A stretch of DNA of 64,000 nt from Lentzea jiangxiensis (GTDB lineage Bacteria; Actinomycetota; Actinomycetes; Mycobacteriales; Pseudonocardiaceae): positions 372,001-436,000 of the forward strand of contig NZ_FNIX01000004.1 in assembly GCF_900104175.1 (NCBI RefSeq), in the 5' to 3' direction. How positions within the stretch are numbered: position 1 is the stretch's first letter; each line of letters opens with the position of its first letter. The notes below the pieces were generated by a model. It had not been told where the DNA came from and did not search any database. It worked only from the letters and a program-made list of their open reading frames with translations. Of this stretch, positions 52,772 through 61,300 are shown piece by piece. A program made the translations under genes and the position numbers.

Positions 52772-53331
52772 CGAACCGCCTTCTCCACCTGGTCCGGAGC
52801 GGTGAAGGTCGGCGGATCGGTGATCAGCCGGACCTGACCGTCCGCTGTTACGTAATACGTGGCGGGGAGCGAGTTCGGCGCCTTCACCCGCTTGCGGAGT
52901 TCGTCGGCGCCGTCGTGGACGGACGGCAGCCGCACCCCGAGCCGGGTGAGCAACTCCAGGCCGTCCGCTTCCCTGCTCTCCACGAGAACTGGGACGACCG
53001 GCACGGCGCCCGGTTGCTTCGCGTACGCGTCCAGCACCGGCAGCTCCTCCTGGCACGGCTGGCACCAGGTCGCCCAGAAGTTGATCAGGAGCGGGCCTTT
53101 CAGCGCGAGGGCCGTCCGGGTGCCGTCACCGAGGCACGTGACGTCCACGCCGCCCCCTGAGCCCGGCACGCACGGCCTGAGCTGGGCCTGCGCGCGCAGG
53201 GCGGACACGTCCTGCGTCGGGCGGGACGGCGTGGGCGGCGGCCCCGGCTCGTCGTCACGGGGCCAGAGGGCCACGACACCCGCCAGGCCGAGGACGAGCA
53301 CCACGACGAGCCAGCGCGTGCGGTTGTTCAC
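52768..53331 (-). CDS. Membrane-anchored TlpA/ResA-like thiol-disulfide oxidoreductase
   Basis: A 187-aa protein with an uncleaved N-terminal helix (about 7-22), a proline-rich linker, and a thioredoxin domain on the outside. The active site is [12 protein letters not shown] (WCQPC, about 87-91) and the cis-Pro loop is LPATYYV. Cys53 and Cys66 outside the active site may form a structural disulfide. It equals Rv3673c. It is between nth and NUDIX with 4-nt overlaps on both sides and may maintain disulfides of partners such as MarP, which is inference. Confidence 0.92.
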   Translation of the reverse strand: MNNRTRWLVVVLVLGLAGVVALWPRDDEPGPPPTPSRPTQDVSALRAQAQLRPCVPGSGGGVDVTCLGDGTRTALALKGPLLINFWATWCQPCQEELPVLDAYAKQPGAVPVVPVLVESREADGLELLTRLGVRLPSVHDGADELRKRVKAPNSLPATYYVTADGQVRLITDPPTFTAPDQVEKAVR

Positions 53332-54092
53332 CCCACCAGCTTCTCACCAGCCCTGACCCGCTCCGCCAGCTCGATCAGGTGTGGCTTCTCATCGCCCTTG
53401 ACGAGCTTCGCCGCCTTGTCCGGGTCCTCGGGGCCGAGGCCGTACGACGGGCAGTCCTTCATCAGCAGGCAGGCACCGCAAGCAGGGGTTTTGGCGTGGC
53501 AGACGCGCCGGCCGTGGAACACGATCCAGTGCGAGGCCATGGTCCAGTCGCGCTTCTCGACCAGCTCGCCGACGGCGTGCTCGACCTTGACGGCGTCCTC
53601 CAGGTCGGTCCAGCCCCAGCGGCGCACGAGGCGGCCGAAGTGGGTGTCGACTGTGAGCCCGGGCACATCGAAGGCGTTGCCGAGAACCACGTTGGCCGTC
53701 TTGCGTCCTACACCGGGGAGCTTGACCAGCTCCTCCATCGTGCCCGGCACCACACCGTCGTGCTGCTCCACGAGAGCGGCACCGAGACCCAGCAGAGACG
53801 TCGCCTTGTTCCGGAAGAAACCGGTGGGGCGGAGCATCTCTTCGAGTTCCGCCCGGTCGGCGCCGGCGTAGTCGGCGGCCGTCGGGTACTTCGCGAAGAG
53901 GGCGGGAGTGACCTCGTTGACCTTCTTGTCGGTGCACTGCGCGGAGAGGATCACCGCCACGACGAGCTCGAGCGGCGTGGTGAAGTCCAGCTCGCAGTGC
54001 GCGTCGGGGTATCCCTCGGCCAGCACGCGGACCATCCGGCGGGCCCTTCGGGTCAGGCCGAGCTTGGTTTCCGTTTTCTTGGTTGCGGGCAC
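53328..54092 (-). CDS. nth: Endonuclease III (DNA glycosylase/AP lyase)
   Basis: Base-excision repair enzyme that removes oxidised pyrimidines. The GTG at 54092 gives 254 aa; TACTCT sits 6 nt upstream, so the mRNA is probably leaderless. The helix-hairpin-helix reads [13 protein letters not shown] with catalytic Lys, the Asp is in VDTHFGRL, and the [4Fe-4S] cluster is C-x6-C-x2-C-x5-C in [17 protein letters not shown]. Equivalent to Rv3674c. It heads a four-gene operon (nth, tlpA-like, NUDIX, marP). Confidence 0.95.
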   Translation of the reverse strand: MPATKKTETKLGLTRRARRMVRVLAEGYPDAHCELDFTTPLELVVAVILSAQCTDKKVNEVTPALFAKYPTAADYAGADRAELEEMLRPTGFFRNKATSLLGLGAALVEQHDGVVPGTMEELVKLPGVGRKTANVVLGNAFDVPGLTVDTHFGRLVRRWGWTDLEDAVKVEHAVGELVEKRDWTMASHWIVFHGRRVCHAKTPACGACLLMKDCPSYGLGPEDPDKAAKLVKGDEKPHLIELAERVRAGEKLVG

Positions 54093-54171
54093 TGATCCAG
54101 AGTAGTCAACACGCCGGAACAGACCCCTAGATCCGTACTCGAATCCCTCATGCGCCAGACTGCGGAGCATC

Positions 54172-54411
54172 ATGACTGCCTGGTTTGTGATCGTCGTCCC
54201 CATCGTGATCATGTTCTTCGCGCTCTTCATGGAGCGCGTCGAAGCGAAGCTCCGGCACGTCGCCGTGCAGGAGAACGAGGTCGAGGAGTTCCTGGAGTCG
54301 GCGCGACCCGATGAGGTCAAGGCGCTCTACGGACACGGCATCGGTCGCGCGCTGGAACTGTTCCGCCTCCGTCGTCGTGGTCGTGGCGTGCGCCAGAAGC
54401 GCGTCCGCTGA
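54172..54411 (+). CDS. Small membrane protein between nth and crp
   Basis: A 79-aa protein with one N-terminal transmembrane helix (about 4-20, [16 protein letters not shown]) and a charged cytoplasmic domain (acidic in the middle, [13 protein letters not shown] at the end). No family is named; a different, longer membrane protein (Rv3675) occupies this place in M. tuberculosis. Divergent from nth; in the same direction as crp, 206 nt away. Confidence 0.7.
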   Translation: MTAWFVIVVPIVIMFFALFMERVEAKLRHVAVQENEVEEFLESARPDEVKALYGHGIGRALELFRLRRRGRGVRQKRVR

Positions 54412-54442
54412 CGGCCCCGCTCTGACGCACACCCGAATGGCG

Positions 54443-54448
54443 TAGACT
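54443..54448 (+). promoter_or_regulatory. Candidate -10 of the crp promoter
   Basis: TAGACT at 54443-54448, with TCTGAC 16 nt upstream (54421-54426). A second TAGACT occurs at 54530-54535 without a good -35. Either would give a 5' leader; the first gives about 165 nt. Confidence 0.35.
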
Positions 54449-54551
54449 GGTTCGTTGGGCTCTGGATCGAGTCAGTCTTGTTGTTCACGCTGAGACGGCG
54501 AGCCGAGCGGCGATCCACAAGAGAGCCCTTAGACTGCAACGCAGTGATCGG

Positions 54552-54594
54552 CGGCACGGCGCTGACTCCACCAAAGAAGGTGGTAGGCGTGCCG
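54552..54594 (+). promoter_or_regulatory. Structured hairpin in the crp 5' leader
   Basis: CGGCACG (54552-54558) pairs with CGTGCCG (54588-54594), and an inner CCACC (54568-54572) pairs with GGTGG (54579-54583), giving a bulged hairpin that ends about 10 nt before the ribosome site TAGGAGGGA. It is not followed by U residues, so it may affect translation or stability. Confidence 0.45.
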
Positions 54595-54617
54595 TCGCGT
54601 CGATTAGGAGGGACGAG

Positions 54618-55292
54618 GTGGACGAGACCCTGGCGCGAGCGGGCATCTTCCAGGGGGTGGACCCGGCGGCCGCAGAGGCGCTGGCGACGACCCTGGAGAC
54701 GGTGGAGTTCCCGCGTGGCCACGTGATCTTCGCGGAGGGTGAGCCGGGCGATCGCCTGTACATCATCCAGTCCGGCAAGGTGAAGATCGGCCGCAAGTCG
54801 CCGGACGGCCGCGAGAACCTGTTGGGGATCTTCGGACCCTCCGACATGTTCGGCGAACTGTCCATTTTCGATCCAGGCCCCCGCACGTCCACTGCGACGA
54901 CGGTGACCGAGGTCCGCGCGGTGTCGATGGACCGCCCCGCGCTGCGCCAGTGGATCACCAACCGGCCGGAGATCGCCGAGCAGCTGCTGAGGGCCTTGGC
55001 CCGCAGGCTGCGCCGGACGAACTCCATGCTGGCCGACCTGATCTTCACGGACGTGCCCGGCCGCGTCGCCAAGGCGTTGCTGCAGCTCGCGCAGCGCTTC
55101 GGCTCGCAGGAGGCCGGCCTGCTCCGCGTCACGCACGACCTGACGCAGGAGGAGATCGCCCAGTTCGTCGGCGCGTCCCGCGAGACCGTGAACAAGGCGC
55201 TGGCCGACTTCGCGCACCGCGGCTGGCTGCGCCTCGAGGGCAAGAGCGTGCTGATCCTGGACCCGGAGCGCCTCGCGCGCCGCGCCCGCTAG
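54618..55292 (+). CDS. crp: Crp/Fnr family cAMP-responsive regulator
   Basis: A 224-aa global regulator, the same length as M. tuberculosis Crp (Rv3676). The GTG has an AGGAGGGA ribosome site. The cyclic-nucleotide domain (about 10-120) has [18 protein letters not shown] and [19 protein letters not shown], the cAMP phosphate-binding cassette (GELS...RTST). The C-terminal winged helix (about 145-218) has [20 protein letters not shown], the DNA-recognition helix with RETVNK. It likely controls carbon and respiration genes, including acs. Confidence 0.96.
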   Translation: MDETLARAGIFQGVDPAAAEALATTLETVEFPRGHVIFAEGEPGDRLYIIQSGKVKIGRKSPDGRENLLGIFGPSDMFGELSIFDPGPRTSTATTVTEVRAVSMDRPALRQWITNRPEIAEQLLRALARRLRRTNSMLADLIFTDVPGRVAKALLQLAQRFGSQEAGLLRVTHDLTQEEIAQFVGASRETVNKALADFAHRGWLRLEGKSVLILDPERLARRAR

Positions 55293-55399
55293 CGAGATCC
55301 CCGGGCACGCGACGGAGTTCGCGCTGGTCGTCCCTCTTCGGACGGACGACCGGCACCGCTCGCCGCCTGCGGAGAACGGCCGATGCGCACGACCGAACA

Positions 55400-55443
55400 C
55401 AAAGGACCGGGCGCCACCCCCGACGTGGCGCACCGGTCCTTTG
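55400..55443 (+). terminator. Hairpin terminator after crp
   Basis: CAAAGGACCGG (55400-55410) pairs with CCGGTCCTTTG (55433-55443), and GCGCCA pairs with TGGCGC inside it, 107 nt after the crp stop. Confidence 0.75.
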
Positions 55444-55715
55444 CGTTGCACGGCCCATCCCCCGACGAACCGTGCTTTCCACCCTCCGGCGCGCAGGCCC
55501 CGACCCTCAGGCCAGAGGTTGGTCTCGATCGGCGAGTCAACTTTCGCACGTCGGCACCCCGACCGCTCAAGCCCTTTCACCCTCAAGGACCTCGTGTGTG
55601 GCCGATTCGTTGCAGGTTTCACCCGGTCATCCCATTCCCGTGACCCAATCGCAACCGTGGTGACTCCGCGCACCTGAACTGGTACGCGCGTACCAGGTCT
55701 GGCACACTGGTACGC
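55444..55715. other. Intergenic region before the MFS gene, with 16-bp palindrome
   Basis: No gene is supported. The only notable element is the perfect palindrome TGGTACGCGCGTACCA at 55680-55695, whose left half TGGTACGC is repeated at 55708-55715 immediately before the MFS start. Direct and inverted copies of one half-site just upstream of a transporter suggest a repressor-binding region for a regulator encoded elsewhere. Confidence 0.5.
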
Positions 55716-56963
55716 ATGTCCCACTCCGCCCGTCTCTCCGACTACCGTGCTGCCCTGACGACTCCCGGCATGCGCGGCGCCGTGGTCGCGTCGCTGCTCG
55801 CCCGCCTGCCCATCGCGATGGTCGGGCTCTCGCTGCTGCTCTACGTGGAGCGCGTGACGGGCTCGTTCGCGGTCGCCGGCATGGTCTCGGCGGCGGCTCT
55901 GGTGGGCGTGGCGCTCGGATCCGTCGTCCAGGGCCGGCTGATGGACCGCTTCGGTCCCACCCGCCCGCTGCTCTTCACGACCGGGCTGTTCGCCTTCTTC
56001 GTGACCGTCTCCGTGCTCGCCGTCGAGGTGGGTGCGTCGGTGTTCCTGCTGGTCCCGCTGGCTTTCGGGGTCGGCGCCACGGAGCCGATGGTGGGCTCCG
56101 CGTCGCGGGCGCTGTGGGAGCGGATGGTCCCGGCCGGGCCCACGCGGATGGCGGGCTACGCCTACGAGGCGATCAGCATGGAGGTCTTCTTCATCCTCGG
56201 GCCGGGTCTCGCCGGTCTGCTGCTGGCCGCGCCGTGGGCGGGCACCGGTGTCGTCGTGGGTGCCGTGCTGATGGTCGTGGGCGCGCTGTGGTTCGCGTTC
56301 AACGCGGTCGTCCGCGCCTGGGGGCCGGTCGAGCAGGCCCCTCGCCCGTTGCTCGGCGCGTTCGCCTACCCCGGCATGCGCACGGTCGCCCTGGCCGCGC
56401 TCGGCTTCGGTGTGACCATCGGCTTCGTCGAGGTGGCCGTGCCGGCGTTCGCGAAGGCCGCCGGTCAGGCCTCGATGGGTGGCCTGATGCTGTCGCTGTG
56501 GTCGATCAGCTCGGTGGTCTTCGGCGTGCTCTACGGCATGCGCCCGTGGCCGCGCCCGATGCACCTGCGCCTGCCGGTGCTGCTGGGCGGCTTCGCGCTG
56601 CTGTCGTTCCTGCTCGCCGTCCCGGCCACGCTGGTCGGCCTCGCCGTGGCGCTGTTCCTGGTCGGCACGCTGATCACGCCGCAGTCGACCGCGCACTCCG
56701 CCGCGATCGAGCAGGTCACGCCGAACGGCATGGCCGCGGAGGCGTTCGGCTGGGTGATCACCTCGGTGACCGTCGGCCTCGCCCTCGGCCAGGGCCTGTC
56801 CGGCCAGTTGATCGAGCACTTCGGCACGCGCCCGGCGTTCGCCGCGGCCGGTGTCGCGGGTCTGCTGATCGCACTGGCGGTCTGGCTGCTGCGCGGCACC
56901 GTCAGCCGCGGCGTGCCCGCCGAGGCGCCGGCGCGGTCCGAGATGGAACTCGCCTCGCGCTAG
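55716..56963 (+). CDS. MFS transporter
   Basis: A 415-aa, 12-helix transporter with the loop motif GRLMDRFGPTRP between helices 2 and 3, and a central loop near residue 195. It is of the drug/metabolite-efflux type; the substrate is not evident. The ATG at 55716 abuts the half-site TGGTACGC, and no ribosome site precedes it. The 3' end overlaps the convergent HIT gene by 4 nt. Confidence 0.88.
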   Translation: MSHSARLSDYRAALTTPGMRGAVVASLLARLPIAMVGLSLLLYVERVTGSFAVAGMVSAAALVGVALGSVVQGRLMDRFGPTRPLLFTTGLFAFFVTVSVLAVEVGASVFLLVPLAFGVGATEPMVGSASRALWERMVPAGPTRMAGYAYEAISMEVFFILGPGLAGLLLAAPWAGTGVVVGAVLMVVGALWFAFNAVVRAWGPVEQAPRPLLGAFAYPGMRTVALAALGFGVTIGFVEVAVPAFAKAAGQASMGGLMLSLWSISSVVFGVLYGMRPWPRPMHLRLPVLLGGFALLSFLLAVPATLVGLAVALFLVGTLITPQSTAHSAAIEQVTPNGMAAEAFGWVITSVTVGLALGQGLSGQLIEHFGTRPAFAAAGVAGLLIALAVWLLRGTVSRGVPAEAPARSEMELASR

Positions 56964-57412
56964 GTCCCCTCGAAGTAGGCCCCGAGCCGGGCGCTCAGCT
57001 CCACCGCGTCCCCTCGTGGCGCTCCCGGCCAGTCGGTCTCGGTCCACGGCAGTTCGTCCGGCGTCCCCCGGTGCCGGACGAACACGTGCTGGTGGAAGTG
57101 GGCCGCGGACCGCCCGACCACGGCCGAGAAGACGAACTCGGGATCCAGTTCCGCCCGCAACCCGACGGCCGTCAGCCTCGCCGCCCGCGCCACCGCCTCC
57201 GCTTCGGCGACCGTGAGCAGGTCGAGCGAGGCGACGTGCCTGCGCGTCTCGACGAAGAGGTGGCCGAGAACCCCTCGCGGCTGGTGCGACACGACGACCA
57301 GGTCGCCGGCGAACACCACGGGTCCGGCCAGCGGCCCCTCACCGCGGTGCTTGGCGCAGACCGGGCAGTCGCCCGCCGGCTGGAACGCCCCGTTTCCGCT
57401 CTTCTCCGCCAC
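56960..57412 (-). CDS. HIT family protein
   Basis: A 150-aa histidine-triad nucleotide-binding protein. The GTG at 57412 starts a domain with an N-terminal zinc-type pair CPVCAKHRG (Cys17, Cys20) and the triad HFHQHVF (about residues 112-118). HIT enzymes hydrolyse phosphoramidates or dinucleoside polyphosphates. It is divergent from the clamp paralog across 85 nt. Confidence 0.88.
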   Translation of the reverse strand: MAEKSGNGAFQPAGDCPVCAKHRGEGPLAGPVVFAGDLVVVSHQPRGVLGHLFVETRRHVASLDLLTVAEAEAVARAARLTAVGLRAELDPEFVFSAVVGRSAAHFHQHVFVRHRGTPDELPWTETDWPGAPRGDAVELSARLGAYFEGT

Positions 57413-57497
57413 AGGACCACCTTGCCGGGGACCGCGTGATCGGGCGAGCCTTTCGAGGCACCCGGAATTGTCGGGGGTGCCCGCTACCGTCCGGATC

Positions 57498-58589
57498 ATG
57501 GACCTCACCGCCACGACAGCCGACCTGGCCGGTGCCGCCGCCGAGGTGGCGCGGCTGCTGCCCACCCGCGTGCTCGACCCGGTGCTGGCCGGGCTGCGGC
57601 TGCGAGCGGGCACGGACGTCGAGATCGCGGGCAGCGACCAGGAGCACGGCGTGCGCCTGACCGTCGACGCGACCGTCCACACCGAAGGCGAGGTGCTCGT
57701 GCCCGCGAAGCCGCTGGCGGCGACCCTCCAGGCGCTGGACGAACCGCAGGTGAGGCTCAAGGTCGAGGGCCGGCGGCTGGCCGTCCGCACACCGACGTCC
57801 CGGTTCGCGCTCCCGCTCCTCGAACTGCACGACCACCCCGGCGTCCCCGAGCTCCCGCCCCGGCAGGGCCACGTCGACGCCGAGAAGCTCAAGGCCGTCG
57901 CGGCCGTCGCGGGCGCGGCGTCGAAGGACGACGCGTTGCCGATCTTCACCGGCATCCGCATCCAGTCGGACGCCCACAGGCTGCACGTCATGGCGACCGA
58001 CCGCTACCGCATGGCGTACGCCACTCTCCCGTGGGAACAAGAAGGTCAACTCGACCTGTTGGTACCTGCGAAGGCCGTCGTCGAAGCGGCGAGGCAGGCC
58101 ACCGGTCAGGTGGCCCTGCACGCGAACGCCGACCGCATCGGCCTCGCCTGGGGCAACAACTCGATCTCCACCGCGCTCCTGGCCGCTCCGTTCCCGGACG
58201 ACCGTGCGCGCCGACTCCTGGAGGCAGTCATCGACAGCACGGTGCTCGTGGACGCGGACGCGCTCGCCCGCGCCGTCCGCAGAGCAACCCCCTACGGCGG
58301 ACCTCACCAGGCGGTGACGATCCAGGTGGAGGACGCCGAGCTCCGCGTCAAGGGCAGCGACCCGCAGCAGGGCGAGTCCGAGGAGTTCGTCAAGGCGGAC
58401 GTCGAGGGCGACCGCCTGACCAAGACCTTCCAGGCCCGCTACCTGGCCGACGCGCTGAAGGCGTTCGCCGGCCGCCGGATCGAGCTGAAGATCCAGGGCG
58501 GGCTGCGGTCGACGGTGCTGACGTCGACGCCGGATGAGGACGGGGTGGAGCTCACCTACCTCGTGGTGCCGATGCGCTCGGTGGCCTGA
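57498..58589 (+). CDS. DNA polymerase III beta subunit-like protein (second sliding clamp)
   Basis: A 363-aa protein with the three-domain beta-clamp architecture. Domain 1 (about 1-120) includes VRLTVDATVHTEGEVLVPAKPL; domain 2 (about 125-235) includes DDALPIFTGIRIQ and VMATDRYRMAY (the DRYR core of the peptide-binding side); domain 3 (about 245-363) ends YLVVPMRSV, close to the canonical YLLMPVR tail. The replicative dnaN normally lies next to dnaA at oriC; no such genes are here, so this is an extra clamp paralog. Such paralogs are seen in Pseudonocardiaceae; its polymerase partner is unknown. Confidence 0.87.
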   Translation: MDLTATTADLAGAAAEVARLLPTRVLDPVLAGLRLRAGTDVEIAGSDQEHGVRLTVDATVHTEGEVLVPAKPLAATLQALDEPQVRLKVEGRRLAVRTPTSRFALPLLELHDHPGVPELPPRQGHVDAEKLKAVAAVAGAASKDDALPIFTGIRIQSDAHRLHVMATDRYRMAYATLPWEQEGQLDLLVPAKAVVEAARQATGQVALHANADRIGLAWGNNSISTALLAAPFPDDRARRLLEAVIDSTVLVDADALARAVRRATPYGGPHQAVTIQVEDAELRVKGSDPQQGESEEFVKADVEGDRLTKTFQARYLADALKAFAGRRIELKIQGGLRSTVLTSTPDEDGVELTYLVVPMRSVA

Positions 58590-58791
58590 CGGCAGGCCGC
58601 GTCCGGGGACGCGATGGCTCCGCGGCGCCGAGAAGGACCGTCGCGACAGCTGCCGCGACGCTCGGCGGACGCATGGGATTGCTGCGCCGGTGATCACGAG
58701 GCGCGTGTCGCCCTCCGCCGCGAGGGTGGGTGCACCTGACGGGGTCGGTCCGGCCACGACCACCGGGCGACCCGGCCCGGTGGTGCGCTGC
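58590..58791. other. Intergenic region, nothing recognised
   Basis: About 200 nt between the convergent clamp and TPR genes. No ORF, hairpin terminator or operator can be supported. Confidence 0.4.
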
Positions 58792-59208
58792 TCAGCCGGT
58801 ACTCCGCGCCTCTGCCGCGCTGAGCGCGATCCGCGTCGACTCGACCAACGCGGGGTCGCCGCCCCGACGCAGGTCCAGGGCTCGCTGGAAGTGCGCGCGG
58901 GCCTCGTCGAACCGTCCCTCGTCGAAGTAGCACTTCCCCCAGTGCTGGTGCACGAAGCCGGCGATCTCGCCGCTGTCCGCGCACCGGGCGAACTCCGCGT
59001 GCGCCTCAGCGAACCTGCCCTGCCACTGGTACACGTGCGCGAGCCTCAGCCGTGCCGCCGTTGACGGGCGCAGCTCGAACGCCTTCGTCAGCGCCTGCTC
59101 GGCCAGATCGAGCAGGCCGAGCATCCGCGCCGCCACCCCGATCTGCGTCCACGCGTCGTGCTCGTCGGGGACCTCGCGCAGCGTCCCGGGGTCGATCGTG
59201 AACTTCAC
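58792..59208 (-). CDS. Tetratricopeptide-repeat protein (138 aa)
   Basis: A 138-aa protein with about three TPR-like units: DAWTQIGVAARMLGLLDLAEQALTKAFELRP (core AWTQIGVA..LAEQAL), AARLRLAHVYQWQGRFAEAHAEFARC, and HQHWGKCYFDEGRFDEARAHFQRAL. It is probably a protein-protein adaptor. The GTG overlaps the stop of the upstream oxidoreductase (GTGA), so the two genes are coupled. The partner is unknown. Confidence 0.85.
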   Translation of the reverse strand: MKFTIDPGTLREVPDEHDAWTQIGVAARMLGLLDLAEQALTKAFELRPSTAARLRLAHVYQWQGRFAEAHAEFARCADSGEIAGFVHQHWGKCYFDEGRFDEARAHFQRALDLRRGGDPALVESTRIALSAAEARSTG

Positions 59209-60095
59209 GCCCCGGCCTTGCTCCTCGCCAGGTCGATGATCCGCTGCAGGTGCAGCCCGCGCCGCACGTCGCACTCGTGCGCGGTCGTTCCGCTGTGCAC
59301 CATCGCCACGAAGTCGTCGAGCAGGTTCGTGAAGCACTCCAACGCGGGCGTGTCGCGGTTCGTCAGAGTGCGCGCGCCGTTGACCCCGAAGACCGTCAGG
59401 TCGGCGAAAGCGGGTTGCAGCGGCAGGGACAGGCAAAGCGAGACGGTACTGGTGGCGCCGCCCTCGTGCCGCAGGATCAGTTGCCACAGGCCCGTGTCGG
59501 AGACGGTGGCGGCCACGACGTCGGTGATCTCGCCGAGGGCCGCGTCCAGCAGGTCGAAGGCGTGCGGGCCGACGTCGTCGAGCGCGCCCTTGTCGTGGCG
59601 CCACGGGGAGTTCGAGAACGGGCCGTCGAGCAGCGCGCCCGAGATCCAGCGGCTGTCGGCACCGGTCCAGCCGCCCGTGCGGTGCAGCTGGGCCAGCATC
59701 TGCTTGGTCTCCGGGGCGTAGCGGCGGGTCAGCACGACGAGCGACGCGACGCCGGCCTCGGCCACCGCGTCGGCCAGGGTGGAGGCGACCTCGGCGTTCT
59801 CGGCGATCGGCTTCTCCAGCACCAGGTGCTTGCCGGCGCGGGCGGCCTCGATCGCCATCGGGCCCTGCACGCCCGGCGGCACGCAGAACGCCACGGCGTC
59901 CACTGTGGACAGCATTGCGCCGTAGTCGGAGAACGGCTCGGCGCCGAAGGAGGCGGCGAGTTCCGCGGCCGCCTCCTCGCGGCGCGCCCACACGCCGGTC
60001 AGCGTGGTGCCGGGGTGGTTCGCGATGCCGGGGGCGTGGATCATCCGGGCCCACGGGCCCGCACCGACAAGTCCTACGCGCAGCTGTTCGTCCAC
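59205..60095 (-). CDS. Gfo/Idh/MocA family oxidoreductase
   Basis: A 296-aa NAD(P)-dependent oxidoreductase. The Rossmann motif is VGLVGAGPWARM (about 7-18), the EKP motif is HLVLEKPIAENA (about 92-103), and a GPHAFDLLDAALG block (about 176) holds the catalytic His-Asp. The GTG at 60095 is used. The substrate, often a sugar or polyol, cannot be named. It is in an operon with the TPR protein. Confidence 0.9.
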   Translation of the reverse strand: MDEQLRVGLVGAGPWARMIHAPGIANHPGTTLTGVWARREEAAAELAASFGAEPFSDYGAMLSTVDAVAFCVPPGVQGPMAIEAARAGKHLVLEKPIAENAEVASTLADAVAEAGVASLVVLTRRYAPETKQMLAQLHRTGGWTGADSRWISGALLDGPFSNSPWRHDKGALDDVGPHAFDLLDAALGEITDVVAATVSDTGLWQLILRHEGGATSTVSLCLSLPLQPAFADLTVFGVNGARTLTNRDTPALECFTNLLDDFVAMVHSGTTAHECDVRRGLHLQRIIDLARSKAGA

Positions 60096-60109
60096 TCGCA
60101 CATCCTGCC

Positions 60110-60466
60110 TCAGGAGTAGCTCGCCTTGGGGACGAAGATCTCGCCGCCGTTGCCGAACTTCAGGCGCAGTCCGTCCGGGGAGGGCTCGCGCCGCGGGTCG
60201 TGGTCCCAGCCGGCGGGCACCGTCACGACGTGGCCGCGGTCCGGGGACGGGCCCAGCCAGATCTCGTAGTGGGTGCCGCCGACGAGCTGCTCGACCTTCT
60301 TCACGTACACGCCCGGTGTCGTGGAGGTCGGGTCGACGCTGATCACGGTCGTGCGGTCCGGCACGAACATCACCACGCCCGCCACCGCCGTGAGACCTGT
60401 CGCCAGCACGGCTCCGAGCAGGAACAGCAGCACCTGCACCAGACAACCGGAGACCTTCGTCGCCAT
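60110..60466 (-). CDS. Small membrane-anchored protein, function unknown
   Basis: A 118-aa protein with an N-terminal transmembrane region (about 8-34, LVQVLLFLLGAVLATGLTAVAG) and an extracellular beta-rich domain (about 45-118, GTHYEIWLGPSP, LRLKFGNGGEIFVP). The ATG follows GAGGATGGTG. No family is recognised. It lies 14 nt upstream of the oxidoreductase on the same strand and may share its transcript. Confidence 0.7.
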   Translation of the reverse strand: MATKVSGCLVQVLLFLLGAVLATGLTAVAGVVMFVPDRTTVISVDPTSTTPGVYVKKVEQLVGGTHYEIWLGPSPDRGHVVTVPAGWDHDPRREPSPDGLRLKFGNGGEIFVPKASYS

Positions 60467-60505
60467 CACACCATCCTCGGGTAAGCGCGGTCGTACGCTC
60501 GGAGG

Positions 60506-61300
60506 ATGCCCGACGACATGACCTTGCCGGGAAACCTGGTACCCGCGAAGCCCGTCTCCGAACCCGCCGAGCCCCGCGACGCCGTCACCGTGGTCCTGCT
60601 CCGCGACGGCGTGCGGGGCCTGGAGGCCTTCCTGCTGCGCCGCGTGAAGGGCATGGCGTTCGCCGGTGGCATGACGGTCTTCCCCGGCGGCGGTGTCGAC
60701 CGGCGCGACGCGGACACGTCCGTCGCGTGGACCGGTCCGGAACCGCGGTGGTGGGGCGAGGTGTTCGGAGTGGACGCCTCGACGGCCCGTGCGTTCGTGT
60801 GCGCGGCCGTGCGCGAGACGTTCGAGGAGTCCGGCGTGCTGCTCGCGGGTCCTGACGCCACCTCGGTCGTCGCGGACACCTCGGCGTACTCGAAGGCCCG
60901 GCGGCAACTGGTCGACCGCGAGATCTCGCTGGCGCAGTTCCTCACCTCGGAGGGCCTCGTGCTGCGGGCGGACCTCCTGCGGCCGTGGGCGAACTGGATG
61001 ACCCCGCGGGAGGAGCCCCGCCGCTACGACACCCGGTTCTTCGTCGCCGCGCTGCCGTCCGGCCAGAAGGCCGACGGGGAGACGACCGAGGCGTCGGACG
61101 CGTCGTGGCAAACGCCCGAGGACGCCGTCCAGGACGCGCAGGAGGGTCGTCGGATGCTCATGCCGCCGACCTGGCGCACCCTCGAGGAGGTCGGCGCGCT
61201 CGGCAGCGTCGAGAAGGTGATGGCCGAGGAGCGCAGCGTCGAGAAGATCATCCCCAAGCTGATCCGCGACGGCGACGTCATCCGGGTGGTGCTGCCGTGA
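60506..61300 (+). CDS. NUDIX hydrolase (NUDT19-like)
   Basis: A 264-aa protein of the long NUDIX subfamily. N-terminal AVTVVLLRDG and MTVFPGGGVDRRD precede the box AAVRETFEESGVLL (RETFEESG, about 102-110). The long insert between PGG and the box, and the C-terminal helical region, match NUDT19-type CoA-diphosphatases. It overlaps the MBL gene by 4 nt. Confidence 0.88.
   Translation: MPDDMTLPGNLVPAKPVSEPAEPRDAVTVVLLRDGVRGLEAFLLRRVKGMAFAGGMTVFPGGGVDRRDADTSVAWTGPEPRWWGEVFGVDASTARAFVCAAVRETFEESGVLLAGPDATSVVADTSAYSKARRQLVDREISLAQFLTSEGLVLRADLLRPWANWMTPREEPRRYDTRFFVAALPSGQKADGETTEASDASWQTPEDAVQDAQEGRRMLMPPTWRTLEEVGALGSVEKVMAEERSVEKIIPKLIRDGDVIRVVLP

Noticed and set aside
54327..57047. A 906-codon minus-strand frame over crp and the MFS gene
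   Set aside because: Low-complexity His/Arg/Gln-rich translation opposite two well-supported genes; not a real protein.
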